Assembly (NCBI GenBank): GCA_003243455.1
Contig: QFQS01000003.1
Location: forward strand, 496,001 to 560,000
Origin: Cereibacter sphaeroides
GTDB taxonomy: Bacteria > Pseudomonadota > Alphaproteobacteria > Rhodobacterales > Rhodobacteraceae
Reading direction: 5' to 3'
DNA length: 64,000 bases
Under the pieces are notes generated by a model. The model did no database searches and was not told the DNA's origin. It worked only from the letters and a program-made list of their open reading frames with translations. This document shows, in pieces, positions 44,653 to 53,503 of the stretch (positions are counted from its first letter, which is position 1; each line of letters opens with the position of its first letter). Both the position numbers and the translations under genes were made by a program.

Positions 44653-44686
44653 GGAAAGCCAAGCGCATGAAAACGCTTGGCTTTCC
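44653..44686. terminator. Bidirectional terminator-like hairpin
   Basis: GGAAAGCCAAGCG (44653-44665), 8-base loop, and its exact complement CGCTTGGCTTTCC (44674-44686), located between two convergent genes. The T-run downstream on the plus strand is weak (AAATTCTG), so efficiency may be moderate. Confidence 0.7.
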
Positions 44687-44713
44687 AAATTCTGTTAACT
44701 GAATCTTAGGATT

Positions 44714-45727
44714 TCAGAACCCTTCAAGCACGATCTTGCCGCGTGCCTTGCCGCTCTCGATCAGGCTGTGCACCTTTTTCAGGTTCGCGGCATTGATCGG
44801 CGACAGGGTTTCCGTGACCGTCGTGCGGATGCGCCCGGCATCGACAAGGCGCGAGACCTCGTTCAGGAGCTTGCCCTGTTCGGCCATGTCCGGCGTGCCG
44901 AAGATCGGCCTTGTGAACATCAGCTCCCAATGGATCGAGACCGCCTTGCGCTTGAAACCCATGATGTCGAGCCCCTGGGGATCGTCGATCAGGCCGAAGC
45001 GGCCCTGCGGGGCGATCATCTCGGCGATATCGGTCAGGTGGCGTCCCGTCTCGGTCGTGGAAAAGACAAAGGCCGGGGCGCCAAGGCCAAGCGCCGCGAC
45101 CTGCGGTGCAAGCGGCCTGGAATGGTCGATGACGTGATGGGCGCCCAGGTCTCGCACCCAGGCTTGCGTCTCTGGCCGTGAGGCGGTGCCGATCACGGTT
45201 ACGTCGGTCAAGATGCGGGCCAGTTGCACGGCGATGGAACCGACGCCGCCTGCGGCCCCGATGATGACGATGGCATTGGCCGCGCCCGGAACGGGTTTTC
45301 GGATATCGAGCCGGTCGAACAACATTTCCCATGCGGTGATCGTGGTCAGGGGCAGGGCGGCGGCCTGAGCGTTCGACAGGCTGGCGGGTTTGCGGCCCGC
45401 GATCCGCGCATCGACCAGATGGAACTGGCTGTTCGCGCCCGGCCGGGTGATCGAGCCTGCGTAGAAGACCTCGTCACCCAGGGCGAATTCCGTCACCGCA
45501 TCGCCCTTCTCAACCACGCGGCCCACGGCATCCCAACCCAGCACCTTCCACTGACGGGCCTCTGGCTGCGCGTTGCGGCGGACCTTGGTATCGACCGGGT
45601 TCACCGAGATCGCCTGCACCTCGACCAGAATGTCATGGCCTGTCGCCACCGGGCGCGGCAGGTCGATGTCGACAAGCGCGTCGCTGCGGTCGATCGCGCC
45701 GGGTGTCTGGTATCCGATGGCTTTCAT
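44714..45727 (-). CDS. Zinc-free MDR oxidoreductase (quinone oxidoreductase-like)
   Basis: A 337-residue medium-chain dehydrogenase/reductase. The cofactor motif IGAAGGVGSIAVQLARI (about 153-169) and the starting MKAIGYQTPGAIDRSDALVDIDLPRP match the NADPH:quinone oxidoreductase-like branch. The zinc-binding cysteine cluster of alcohol dehydrogenases is absent. It is divergent from an HxlR regulator, a common pairing in which a redox-sensing repressor controls a quinone/electrophile reductase. Confidence 0.87.
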   Translation of the reverse strand: MKAIGYQTPGAIDRSDALVDIDLPRPVATGHDILVEVQAISVNPVDTKVRRNAQPEARQWKVLGWDAVGRVVEKGDAVTEFALGDEVFYAGSITRPGANSQFHLVDARIAGRKPASLSNAQAAALPLTTITAWEMLFDRLDIRKPVPGAANAIVIIGAAGGVGSIAVQLARILTDVTVIGTASRPETQAWVRDLGAHHVIDHSRPLAPQVAALGLGAPAFVFSTTETGRHLTDIAEMIAPQGRFGLIDDPQGLDIMGFKRKAVSIHWELMFTRPIFGTPDMAEQGKLLNEVSRLVDAGRIRTTVTETLSPINAANLKKVHSLIESGKARGKIVLEGF

Positions 45728-45807
45728 GGGGCTGCGCCTTTGGTCTGTTGCTATGGGCGGAAGATGTCCCTATGTGTCGAGACACGCAATAGGCACAAAA
45801 TCAGCCT

Positions 45808-45829
45808 ATAGTATCAAAAAGGATACTGT
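45808..45829. promoter_or_regulatory. Operator candidate for the HxlR-family regulator
   Basis: ATAGTATC (45808-45815), six-base AAAAAG centre, GATACTGT (45822-45829): a near-perfect dyad (one mismatch) in the 105-bp gap between divergent genes, ending 3 bp before the regulator ATG. HxlR/YodB-type sites have this TAGTAT-like composition. Binding is inferred. Confidence 0.55.
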
Positions 45830-45832
45830 AAA

Positions 45833-46213
45833 ATGGCCAAGGTTCGCCACGCCCGTTTCAACTGCACCCCCGGCTGTTCCGTCGAGGCGGCGATCGGGCT
45901 GATCGACGGCAAGTGGAAGTCGATCATCCTGTGGCATCTGCTGTCGGGCACGCTGCGGTTCAGCGAGATCAAGCGGCAGGTCCAGAACTGCACGCCCCGG
46001 ATGCTGACCAACCAGTTGCGAGAGCTGGAGGAGGACGGCCTGATCACCCGCAAGGTCTATGCCGAGGTGCCCCCCAAGGTGGAATATTCGCTGTCACCGC
46101 TGGGTCAGACGATGGAGCCGATCCTGCTGGCGCTGAAGCAATGGGGCGACGCGAATATCGGGCTGTATGGGAAGCCGCATGGGGTGGATCCGAGGGAGGC
46201 GGCTATCCAGTAG
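45833..46213 (+). CDS. HxlR-family transcriptional regulator
   Basis: A 126-residue winged-helix protein. The conserved N-terminal Cys pair (FNCTPGCSVEAAIGLIDGKWK) leads into LSGTLRFSEIKRQVQNCTPRMLTNQLRELEEDGLITRK, the HxlR core, then the PPKVEYSLSPLGQTMEPIL wing. A thiol near the start is the redox or electrophile sensor in characterised relatives (QorR, YodB). It is predicted to repress its own gene and the divergent reductase. Confidence 0.92.
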   Translation: MAKVRHARFNCTPGCSVEAAIGLIDGKWKSIILWHLLSGTLRFSEIKRQVQNCTPRMLTNQLRELEEDGLITRKVYAEVPPKVEYSLSPLGQTMEPILLALKQWGDANIGLYGKPHGVDPREAAIQ

Positions 46214-46240
46214 TCGTTCGACGCGCCTCGAATAATGCGA

Positions 46241-46996
46241 TCAGGCATTCAGAATCTCTTGCATCCGGCTTGCCGCGTCGGAGATCCTGACCAAATTGCT
46301 GACCTCTTGAAGAATGATCAGGTCAGCGCGGTCCCATGATCGGCTGTCGTCAAACAATGATATTCTATTGATGCTGCCAAAGCGTTCAGACCGGGAAATG
46401 TCCCAAAATTCCCGGAACTTCTTGGTTGCGGTTTCATGATCCTTGATAGGCTCCACAAAGCCAATAGGTTGTGATGCAACGCCGTCTAAAATCACCGCAC
46501 TGACGTTATAGCTGTAGCCACTTTCGCCATGCACCTCTTCGTTTTCGCGGAAGCGCTTATCGCCAACTAGGTCGCGCACTTTGCCTAAGACTTCCTTGCG
46601 AAAATCTATCGGACCGATCGCTTGCCTGACAAAGAGCTGGTCTCCAACGGCCCTAGAAGCATTTGCAACTATGGCTGCACACACGCCGATATCCTCTGGA
46701 GAACAGCGCCGCTCAACCCTGCCCGATGAAAACTCACAGCCGTAGTGTTCCGCAAGGCCCTTGATCTTTTGGCTGAGTTTGCGAGTCATCTGAACACCGC
46801 TAGCGTTCAGGACCATCGTGCCATTTCCAGCATCGTGTACGATGTATTCGTCTCGCTGAACTGTCACCGTTACAGTGACTGAACCGCCATCCGGGTAGTA
46901 GAGTGGCAACTGAACTTCGCAGCCAAGATTTGTTCGTCTGATGTCAATCAGCGAAAGGAGTGCGTTTTTGATTGTGGCGGGGTTAACTTCGAGCAT
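46241..46996 (-). CDS. Unknown protein, DUF1828-like N-terminal region
   Basis: A 251-residue protein with low-GC codon use. Residues 29-60 (PLYYPDGGSV, then YIVHDAGNGT) look like the DUF1828 N-terminal domain, a small fold found in proteins of unknown function often in phage- or mobile-element-linked loci. The remainder may be the DUF1829-type C-terminal part. No membrane segment or signal peptide is seen. The ATG is 3 bp after the stop of the upstream 154-residue gene, so the two are translationally coupled. Function is unknown. Confidence 0.72.
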   Translation of the reverse strand: MLEVNPATIKNALLSLIDIRRTNLGCEVQLPLYYPDGGSVTVTVTVQRDEYIVHDAGNGTMVLNASGVQMTRKLSQKIKGLAEHYGCEFSSGRVERRCSPEDIGVCAAIVANASRAVGDQLFVRQAIGPIDFRKEVLGKVRDLVGDKRFRENEEVHGESGYSYNVSAVILDGVASQPIGFVEPIKDHETATKKFREFWDISRSERFGSINRISLFDDSRSWDRADLIILQEVSNLVRISDAASRMQEILNA

Positions 46997-46999
46997 TTC

Positions 47000-47464
47000 T
47001 CAAAACAAGCTGAGTTGTTCGCCTCCAGAGTGTGGTGGTTTCCTATAGCCACCTTCAAGTCTAATACCGAATCTTTGAGAGAAGGCGTCCAGCCACTTTC
47101 GGTGCGACATCTCTCTGGTATCAATTTCGGCGTGGTCCATCGTCGGCCATTTCTGCCAATGAGTTTCCCAAACCGTCTCGCGCTTTGCCGCCTTGAAATT
47201 GGTGTGTGCCCGACCAGGGTTTACGTCCAAAGCCGCTACACGTTCACTACCAAGAACCAACGCAAAGCTGTATTTCTCTGGGATTCTAGACACATGCGCC
47301 GCCAAATACAAGCGCGCGTTGAAGCTTGGGCGAGACGGGACGAACACCGGCACAACGCACTTCGCGGTATCGGTGTTTGGCGGGTGAGTCCATCGAATGT
47401 CCGCCGACACGACCTTGATGGCCGAAATGAACTGCTCTGTCAGAAGGTCGATTTCTGGAGACAC
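47000..47464 (-). CDS. Unknown 154-residue protein ending in a sliding-clamp-binding motif
   Basis: A 154-residue protein from a GTG start with low-GC codon use; I do not recognise the family with confidence (a DUF6978-like identity is possible). Notable segments are FALVLGSERVAALDVNPGRAHTN (about 67-89) and WETHWQKWPTMDHAE. The C-terminus GGEQLSLF contains QLSLF, the canonical bacterial beta-clamp-binding pentapeptide, at the position where polymerases, MutS-like and repair proteins carry it. It is the first gene of a coupled pair with the DUF1828-like protein. A role at the replication fork is inference. Confidence 0.7.
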   Translation of the reverse strand: MSPEIDLLTEQFISAIKVVSADIRWTHPPNTDTAKCVVPVFVPSRPSFNARLYLAAHVSRIPEKYSFALVLGSERVAALDVNPGRAHTNFKAAKRETVWETHWQKWPTMDHAEIDTREMSHRKWLDAFSQRFGIRLEGGYRKPPHSGGEQLSLF

Positions 47465-47593
47465 GTATTTCCGGCGGGTAGGGGCAACAGCCTTACACTG
47501 CGTTAGAGTCCTGATAAGTCAAGCGTTTGCCAACTCTGCTTATCACTACTTCATCTGCCCCTACCCAAGTTTATCCCAGATGGCCGTCCCCAA

Positions 47594-49954
47594 TCACTCG
47601 CCGTAGGGCACCCAGATGTTCTTGACCTGCGTGGCGCGGTTCAGGAACAGGCGGCCCTGGCCCTCGGGGCCGGTCCAGTTGCGGGCGGCGGCGTCCTCGG
47701 TCCAGGTCTGTTTCAGGTTGCCGGCAGAGGAGGTCTCGACCAGTTCGGCGCCGCTTGCGGTGCCGAAGTACCAGACGGCGTCGACGTCATCGTGGTCGGC
47801 CAGCGTTTTCACCAGCACGTCACGTTCGCCCGTGACGATGTTGATGACGCCGCCGGGGACGTCCGAGGTGTCGATGACCTGGTAGAGGTCGGTCGCGGCC
47901 AGCGGATGGGTCTGCGACGGCACGGCGACAACGCGGTTGCCCATGGCGATGGCGGGCAGGGCCAGCGAGACGAAGCCCAGGAGCGGCAGCGCGGTGGGGC
48001 AGGCGATGCCCATCACGCCGATGGGTTCATTCACCGCCAGCGTCACATGCGCCGACTTGGTCTGGTGGACCGCGCCGTCGAACTTGTCGGCCTGCGCCGC
48101 ATACCAGAAGATGCGGCGGATCGAGGTTTCGACTTCGGTTTTTGCAGCAGCGGCGGATTGGCCGAAGCTGCGCAGACGGTCCTCGAACTCGGCCCCCCGG
48201 GCGGCCAGATTTTCGGCGAGGTAGTACAGAACCTGCGCCCGGTTATGGCCGGTCTGCGCGCCCCAGCCCTTGGCGGCATGCGCCGCCTCAACCGCGTTGC
48301 GGATGTCCTTGCGGTTGCCCAAGCCCGCGAGGCCGACAGGGCCCTTGGCGCCGCTGACGGCATAGGAATAGGCGCTGTCGGGGCGGGCCTGCTTGCCGCC
48401 GATGTAGAGTTTCGCAGTGCGGTCGATTGCCGTGGTTGCCATGCCCTCGACCGGGGTCGAGACCAGGGCGGCCGGGGCCTCTTCGGGCTTTTTGGCCTTG
48501 GGGGCGGGGTGGGACAGGTAGGCGCCCATCCCCTCACGCCCGCCTTCGCGGCCGAAGCCGCTTTCGCGGTAGCCGCCAAAGCCTGCGCCGGCGTCAAAGA
48601 TATTGGCGGAGTTGATCCAGATCACGCCCGCCTTGATCTTGGCCGCGACGTCGATGGCGAGGTTGATGTTTTCGGACCAGACGGACCCCGCAAGGCCGTA
48701 GCGGGTGTTGTTGGCCAGCGCCACCGCGTCTTCCGGGGTGCGGAAGGGGGTGAGGGTGACGACGGGGCCGAAGATTTCCTCGGAGGCGAGGATCGAGGCG
48801 GGCTCGACCTCGGTCGCCAGCGTCGGCGGGTAGAAGCAGCCCGACGGAGCGTTGCCCTGATAGATGGTCACGCCCTCGGCCCGGCCCTTTTCGACGAGGC
48901 CCTTGATGCGGTCGAACTGGACCGGGTGGACGATGGCGCCGATGTCGGTCGATTTCTCCAACGGGTCGCCGGTGATGAGGGTCGCCATGCGGCGGCGGAG
49001 AAGCTCGGTGAAGCGCTCGGCGACGGATTCGGCCACCAGGATGCGCGAGCCTGCGCAGCAAACCTGGCCCTGGTTGAACCAGATCGAGTCGACGACGCCT
49101 TCGACCGCCGCATCGAGGTCGGCATCGGCAAAGACGATGAAGGGCGACTTGCCGCCAAGCTCCAGCGTCAGCGCCTTACCCGAGCCCGCGATCTGCTTGC
49201 GGATTATGCGGCCGACCTCGGTCGATCCGGTGAAGGCGACCTTGTCGACGCCTGCGTGGCCGGTGATGGCGGCGCCGGTGGCACCGTCGCCGGTCACGAT
49301 GTTCAGCACGCCCTTCGGCAGGCCCGCCTCGCGCGCGATCTCGGCGAGGGCGAGCGCGGTCAGGGGGGTGTATTCGGCGGGCTTCAGCACGACGGTGTTC
49401 CCGGCGGCAAGCGCGGGGGCGACCTTCCAGGCCAGCATCAGCAGGGGGAAGTTCCAGGGGATGACCTGGCCGCAGACGCCGTGCGGGGTCGCACCGGGGA
49501 ATTCGTCGGCCAGGATCTCGGCCCAGCCGGCGTGGTGGTAGAAGTGGCGGACGACCAGCGGAATGTCGATGTCGCGGCTTTCGCGGATCGGCTTGCCGTT
49601 GTCGATGGTTTCCAGCACGGCGAGGAAGCGGGCGTGCTGCTGGATGTGGCGGGCGAGCGCGTAGAGGTGCTTGGCACGCTCATGCCCGGGCAGGGCGGCC
49701 CATTTGGGTTGGGCAGCGCGGGCGGCCTTGACGGCTGCATCCACGTCGGCCTCGGTGCCCTGGGTCACGTTGGCGATGGCCTTGCCGGTGGCCGGGTTCG
49801 TAACCTTGAAGGTCTGGCCCGGCGCGGTGAAGGTGCCGTCGATGAAGTGGCCAAAGCCTGCCTCATGCCGGGTCAGCCATTCGCGGACGATGGCGCTATC
49901 CTCGGGGGCGGGGCCGTAATCCATGGTGTTCAGGATATCCGTGATCTTGGTCAT
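47594..49954 (-). CDS. Two-domain aldehyde dehydrogenase (ALDH16 type)
   Basis: A 786-residue protein with two ALDH domains. The N-terminal domain (about 35-500) is complete: IPWNFPLLM, TLELGGKSP (catalytic Glu) and NQGQVCCAGSR (catalytic Cys). The C-terminal domain (about 520-770) retains the fold (NEPIGVMGIACPTALPLLG) but lacks the catalytic Cys motif, so it is a pseudo-domain as in characterised ALDH16 enzymes. It follows deoC by 12 bp, so acetaldehyde made by the aldolase is the obvious substrate. It is the last gene of the adh-kinase-sorC-deoC operon. Confidence 0.9.
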   Translation of the reverse strand: MTKITDILNTMDYGPAPEDSAIVREWLTRHEAGFGHFIDGTFTAPGQTFKVTNPATGKAIANVTQGTEADVDAAVKAARAAQPKWAALPGHERAKHLYALARHIQQHARFLAVLETIDNGKPIRESRDIDIPLVVRHFYHHAGWAEILADEFPGATPHGVCGQVIPWNFPLLMLAWKVAPALAAGNTVVLKPAEYTPLTALALAEIAREAGLPKGVLNIVTGDGATGAAITGHAGVDKVAFTGSTEVGRIIRKQIAGSGKALTLELGGKSPFIVFADADLDAAVEGVVDSIWFNQGQVCCAGSRILVAESVAERFTELLRRRMATLITGDPLEKSTDIGAIVHPVQFDRIKGLVEKGRAEGVTIYQGNAPSGCFYPPTLATEVEPASILASEEIFGPVVTLTPFRTPEDAVALANNTRYGLAGSVWSENINLAIDVAAKIKAGVIWINSANIFDAGAGFGGYRESGFGREGGREGMGAYLSHPAPKAKKPEEAPAALVSTPVEGMATTAIDRTAKLYIGGKQARPDSAYSYAVSGAKGPVGLAGLGNRKDIRNAVEAAHAAKGWGAQTGHNRAQVLYYLAENLAARGAEFEDRLRSFGQSAAAAKTEVETSIRRIFWYAAQADKFDGAVHQTKSAHVTLAVNEPIGVMGIACPTALPLLGFVSLALPAIAMGNRVVAVPSQTHPLAATDLYQVIDTSDVPGGVINIVTGERDVLVKTLADHDDVDAVWYFGTASGAELVETSSAGNLKQTWTEDAAARNWTGPEGQGRLFLNRATQVKNIWVPYGE

Positions 49955-49966
49955 GTTTCTCGTCCC

Positions 49967-50977
49967 TTAAGCCATGGCGTGACGCGACGAGGATGCGTAG
50001 CGCCCGGTGATGTAATGTTCGAGCTGGCGTTCGATGTCGCCCAGCATGGAGGAGGCGCCGAGGCGGAACAGGTGGGGTTCCAGCCAGTCGCGGCCCATTT
50101 CCTCTTTCATCAGGAATTGCCAGTTCAGCGCGTCCTTGGCCGACTTCATGCCACCTGCGGGTTTGAAGCCGATCTTGTAGCCGGTCGCGTCAAGGTAGTC
50201 GCGAAGCGCGCGCACCATGACAAGGCTGACCGGGATCGTCGCGTTGACGCCTTCCTTGCCGGTCGAGGTCTTGATGAAGTCCGCACCTGCCTGCATCGAC
50301 ACCATGGAGGCCGAGTAGACGTTGCGCAGGGTTTGCAGATCGCCGGTCGCGAGGATCGCTTTCAGGTGCGCCTCGCCGCAAGCCTCGCGCATCTGCGCGA
50401 CCTCATCGTAAAGCGCCGTCCAGTTGCCGTTCAGGACGTGTTCGCGGGTGATCACGATGTCGATTTCATCCGCGCCTTCGCCGACGGCGTAGCGGATTTC
50501 CTCAAGCCGCAGCTTCAGCGGCATCAGGCCGGCGGGGAAGCCGGTCGCGACCGAGGCGACGGGGATGTTGGTGCCGCGCAGCGCCTTGACCGCATGGGGA
50601 ACCATGGTGGGATAGACGCAGACTGCGCCGGTCGTCAGGTGCATGTCGGCGATGCCGAGGCCGTCGGCGATATGGCCCGCCAGCGGCTGGCGTGCCTTGG
50701 CGCAAAGGCGGCGGACGCGGTCGGCGGTGTCGTCGCCGGCAAGCGTGGTCAGGTCGATGCAGCGGATCGCGTTGATCAGCCAGGCGGCCTGCCATTCCTT
50801 CTTGACAGTGCGGCGGGCGCCCAGCGATGCGGCGCGGCGTTCGGCGGCGCTGCGGTTGACCGCGTGCCCCTCGAACATCGCCAGATCCAGCGGCATTCCG
50901 GGGTTGCGGGTGTCGTTCGCGCCAGCGTGCGGCGTAACAAGCGCAGCCGGGGCCGTGCGGGCTGGTTCAACGGTCAT
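49967..50977 (-). CDS. deoC: Deoxyribose-phosphate aldolase
   Basis: A 336-residue class I aldolase, the longer (eukaryote-like) DERA subtype. The Schiff-base lysine is in DFIKTSTGKEG, and the second active-site lysine in GYKIGFKPAGG. It cleaves 2-deoxyribose 5-phosphate to glyceraldehyde 3-phosphate and acetaldehyde. The second ATG (50977) is used because GGAG precedes it with proper spacing. It overlaps the end of the sorC-type gene by 11 bp. Here it sits in a polyol operon rather than with nucleoside phosphorylases. Confidence 0.92.
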   Translation of the reverse strand: MTVEPARTAPAALVTPHAGANDTRNPGMPLDLAMFEGHAVNRSAAERRAASLGARRTVKKEWQAAWLINAIRCIDLTTLAGDDTADRVRRLCAKARQPLAGHIADGLGIADMHLTTGAVCVYPTMVPHAVKALRGTNIPVASVATGFPAGLMPLKLRLEEIRYAVGEGADEIDIVITREHVLNGNWTALYDEVAQMREACGEAHLKAILATGDLQTLRNVYSASMVSMQAGADFIKTSTGKEGVNATIPVSLVMVRALRDYLDATGYKIGFKPAGGMKSAKDALNWQFLMKEEMGRDWLEPHLFRLGASSMLGDIERQLEHYITGRYASSSRHAMA

Positions 50978-51950
50978 GTGCATGCTCCAGTGCGAAGGTT
51001 GCCGTTGCCTCGTCGGTGACGAGGACGTTGATGAGCCCGGCGCGCAGGGTGCCGAGCGTGATTTCGTGTTTTTCTGGCCCTGCGGCGATGCCGATCACGC
51101 GTTCGCGCTGGCGAAGGTCGGAAAGGTTCAGGCCGATGGTGCGGGCGTCGAGTTCCGGGTCGACCGGCTCGCCGCGTTTGTTGATGAAATGGCCGAGGAC
51201 GTCGCCCACCGCGCCTGCCTTGACCAGACTTGCCATCTCGGACTTGGTGATATTGCCCGACCGCATCAGGACCGAGGCATCGCCCGCAACGCCAAGCGAG
51301 AAGGTGAGCACCTGCGCCGAGCGGGCGCTGCGCAGCACGTCGGCGACGATGCGGTCTTTCTCCAGCACCTCTCGCGTCAGGCGTTCGCCGACGATGGCGG
51401 GGACGGGCAGCGGGATCATCCGGCCCTTGCCCTTGCGCGCGAAGGTTTCGGCGACATCGTTGTGATAGGCGACACCGGGCACCGGGGCGACCGTGCCGTT
51501 GATCTGCACGACGGTCACGCCATCGGCCCAGTCCGGCGGCAGCCAGTGGGCGACGGCGGCCATGGTGCGGCCCCACGACACCCCGATGACGCGGGGTTTG
51601 GGCTTCATGGTGGCGATATACTGGCCTGCGGCCTGGGCCACGCCTTCGATCCCCTGTTCCAGCGGGCCGGGGACCACCACGGCATCGCGCAGGCCGAAGG
51701 TATGGGCCAGCCGCGCCTCAAGGTCGGGGTGGCGCAGTGTGCGGGGAACGATCTCGATCCGCACGACGCCCAGATCGCGCGCCTCTTGCAGAAGACGGCT
51801 GACCTGCCAGCGGTTCAGGCCGGTTTCGGTTGCGATCTCGGTCAGGGTCTTGTCCTGCTGATAGGTCATGCGCGCGATGCGGATCATCAGGTGTTCGCGG
51901 CTGTCGTCAACCGGCAGGCGGTTGGCGCTGCGTTCGGCTTCCTCTGTCAT
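50967..51950 (-). CDS. SorC/DeoR-type transcriptional regulator of the deoC operon
   Basis: A 327-residue regulator: N-terminal HTH (KTLTEIATETGLNRWQVSRLLQEA, about 30-53) and SorC sensor domain with the family endings GDVLGHFINKRGEP and GLINVLVTDEATA. B. subtilis DeoR, which regulates dra(deoC) in response to deoxyribose 5-phosphate, belongs to this family, supporting the same effector here. It overlaps the kinase gene by 4 bp and runs into deoC. Operator-like repeats occur at 54558-54632. Confidence 0.88.
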   Translation of the reverse strand: MTEEAERSANRLPVDDSREHLMIRIARMTYQQDKTLTEIATETGLNRWQVSRLLQEARDLGVVRIEIVPRTLRHPDLEARLAHTFGLRDAVVVPGPLEQGIEGVAQAAGQYIATMKPKPRVIGVSWGRTMAAVAHWLPPDWADGVTVVQINGTVAPVPGVAYHNDVAETFARKGKGRMIPLPVPAIVGERLTREVLEKDRIVADVLRSARSAQVLTFSLGVAGDASVLMRSGNITKSEMASLVKAGAVGDVLGHFINKRGEPVDPELDARTIGLNLSDLRQRERVIGIAAGPEKHEITLGTLRAGLINVLVTDEATATFALEHAHDR

Positions 51951-53470
51951 GCAAGAGCCTCCGTTGCCGTGCCGTCGGCCAAAGATTGAAGCAGCGGTTT
52001 CAGCAGGTCCACCGCGTCTCGGTATTGTACCAGAAGGCGGCGGTACTGCGCATGGCGCGCGGGGTCGGGTGTCACCATCGTGACCGGGGCGCGCAGGTCG
52101 CGGGCGGCTTTCGTAAGGTCCGGCCAAAGCCCGAGGCCGACGCCGGCGGCAACGGCATTGCCGTAAAGCGTCAGGTTGTCGTCCTGCGTCAGGCCGACGG
52201 GTTTGCCGATGGCGTCGACGGTGGCTTGCAGCCACAGCGGGTTGCGCATGATGCCGCCCGCCATGACGATCCGGTCGATCGGCACGCCCTGCCGTTCCAG
52301 ATCGAAGATCACGTTTGCCGCGCCAAGCGCCACAGCTGTGACGGCGGCGCGGTAGATCGCGGCGCGGTCATGCGACAGCGACAGGCCAAGGAAGGCGCCT
52401 CGCAGGCGGGCATTGCGATATGGGGTGCGGTTGCCCATCCAGAAATCGAGCGCCAGCAGGCGGGTATCGACAGGCTCGATCGCCTCGGCTGCGGCGAGAA
52501 GCGCGGGCAGGTCATCGTTGCTGATGCCGAAGATGTCCTGCGACAGCCATTTCAGGATCGAGCCTGCGGAAACCTGTCCGCCCTCGATCATCCGCAGTCC
52601 CGGTGTGAGGGCATGAGGATATGGACCCCAGACGCCGGAGATCGCTGCGTTGTCGTCGGGCACCTGCGTGAGATGGACGTTCGAGGTGCCGCCGATCAGC
52701 AGCATGTCACCCGGCGCGATGCAGTCGGCGCCGAAGGTGCCCATATGGGCGTCGATGCCGCCCTGAACGACGATCGGGTTGCCCTTGATGCCCCAGGCTT
52801 GCGCGACATCCGGCCGAAGATTGCCGATGACGCCACCGATGTCGACGATCCGCTGCGGCAGTCGGTCGGCCAGTTCCGGCACGCCGAAGGTCGCGTAAAG
52901 GTCATTGCAGAAGGCGCGGGCGCGGCTGTCGTAGTTCCATTTGCAGGTCGCGTTCATCAGCGAGCCGGCCCATTCGCCGGTCAGGCGGAAGTTCACGAAA
53001 TCCAGCGCCTCGCAGATAACCTCGACGCGGGACCAGAGTTCAGGTTCATGACGGGACAGCCACATGGCCTTGGGGACCAGCCATTCGACGGCGTTGGAGC
53101 CGCCGCTATAGGTGAGGACGGGATGGTCTATGGTTTCGGATTCCAGCGCCTCGGCCGAGGCGCGGGCGTCCATCCACAGGATCGCGGGGGCGAGGGGGGT
53201 GCCTTGTTTGTCCGAGACCACGACGGTCGAGGAAAAGGCGGCGACGGTGATCGCCGAAATTTCGGGGTTCCCGGTGGCGGCAATCGCCTGCCGCACGGCA
53301 TCGCCAAGGGCCTGCCACCAGTCCTCTGGGTCCTGCTCTGCCTTGTTGGGCGGCAGGTGTCGCGTCGGATAGCCGGCCTCGGCCTTGGCGATCAGGGTGC
53401 GGGCCTGGATGTCGAACACCCCCGCCCTTGCACCATTGGTGCCGAGATCAAGCGTCAGAACCTTGGTCAA
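51947..53470 (-). CDS. FGGY-family carbohydrate kinase
   Basis: A 507-residue sugar kinase: VLTLDLGTNGARAGVFD at the start, VAAFSSTVVVVSD-type second motif, GGIDAHMGTFGAD with the catalytic Asp, IGGTSNVHL and MAGGIMRNPLWLQ near the adenosine site. It phosphorylates a keto- or deoxy-polyol product, most likely feeding DeoC. It lies between the zinc dehydrogenase and the SorC regulator in one operon. It differs from the AraB-like and XylB-like FGGY kinases of this window, so it has its own substrate. Confidence 0.85.
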   Translation of the reverse strand: MTKVLTLDLGTNGARAGVFDIQARTLIAKAEAGYPTRHLPPNKAEQDPEDWWQALGDAVRQAIAATGNPEISAITVAAFSSTVVVSDKQGTPLAPAILWMDARASAEALESETIDHPVLTYSGGSNAVEWLVPKAMWLSRHEPELWSRVEVICEALDFVNFRLTGEWAGSLMNATCKWNYDSRARAFCNDLYATFGVPELADRLPQRIVDIGGVIGNLRPDVAQAWGIKGNPIVVQGGIDAHMGTFGADCIAPGDMLLIGGTSNVHLTQVPDDNAAISGVWGPYPHALTPGLRMIEGGQVSAGSILKWLSQDIFGISNDDLPALLAAAEAIEPVDTRLLALDFWMGNRTPYRNARLRGAFLGLSLSHDRAAIYRAAVTAVALGAANVIFDLERQGVPIDRIVMAGGIMRNPLWLQATVDAIGKPVGLTQDDNLTLYGNAVAAGVGLGLWPDLTKAARDLRAPVTMVTPDPARHAQYRRLLVQYRDAVDLLKPLLQSLADGTATEALA

Positions 53471-53503
53471 GCGCGCCCTCCCTGTGCCACGCCAGCGTCC
53501 GCC

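Noticed and set aside
46241..47464. Integration of the low-GC cassette by a tRNA-targeting or IS-based mobile element
   Set aside because: No tRNA, integrase, transposase or flanking direct repeats are visible around the cassette, so transfer is supported only by composition.
47792..51019. A 1075-codon plus-strand open frame
   Set aside because: It lies antisense to ALDH16 and deoC and is composed of Gly/Ala/Asp/Arg-rich sequence. The minus-strand genes have clear catalytic motifs, so this frame is spurious despite its length.
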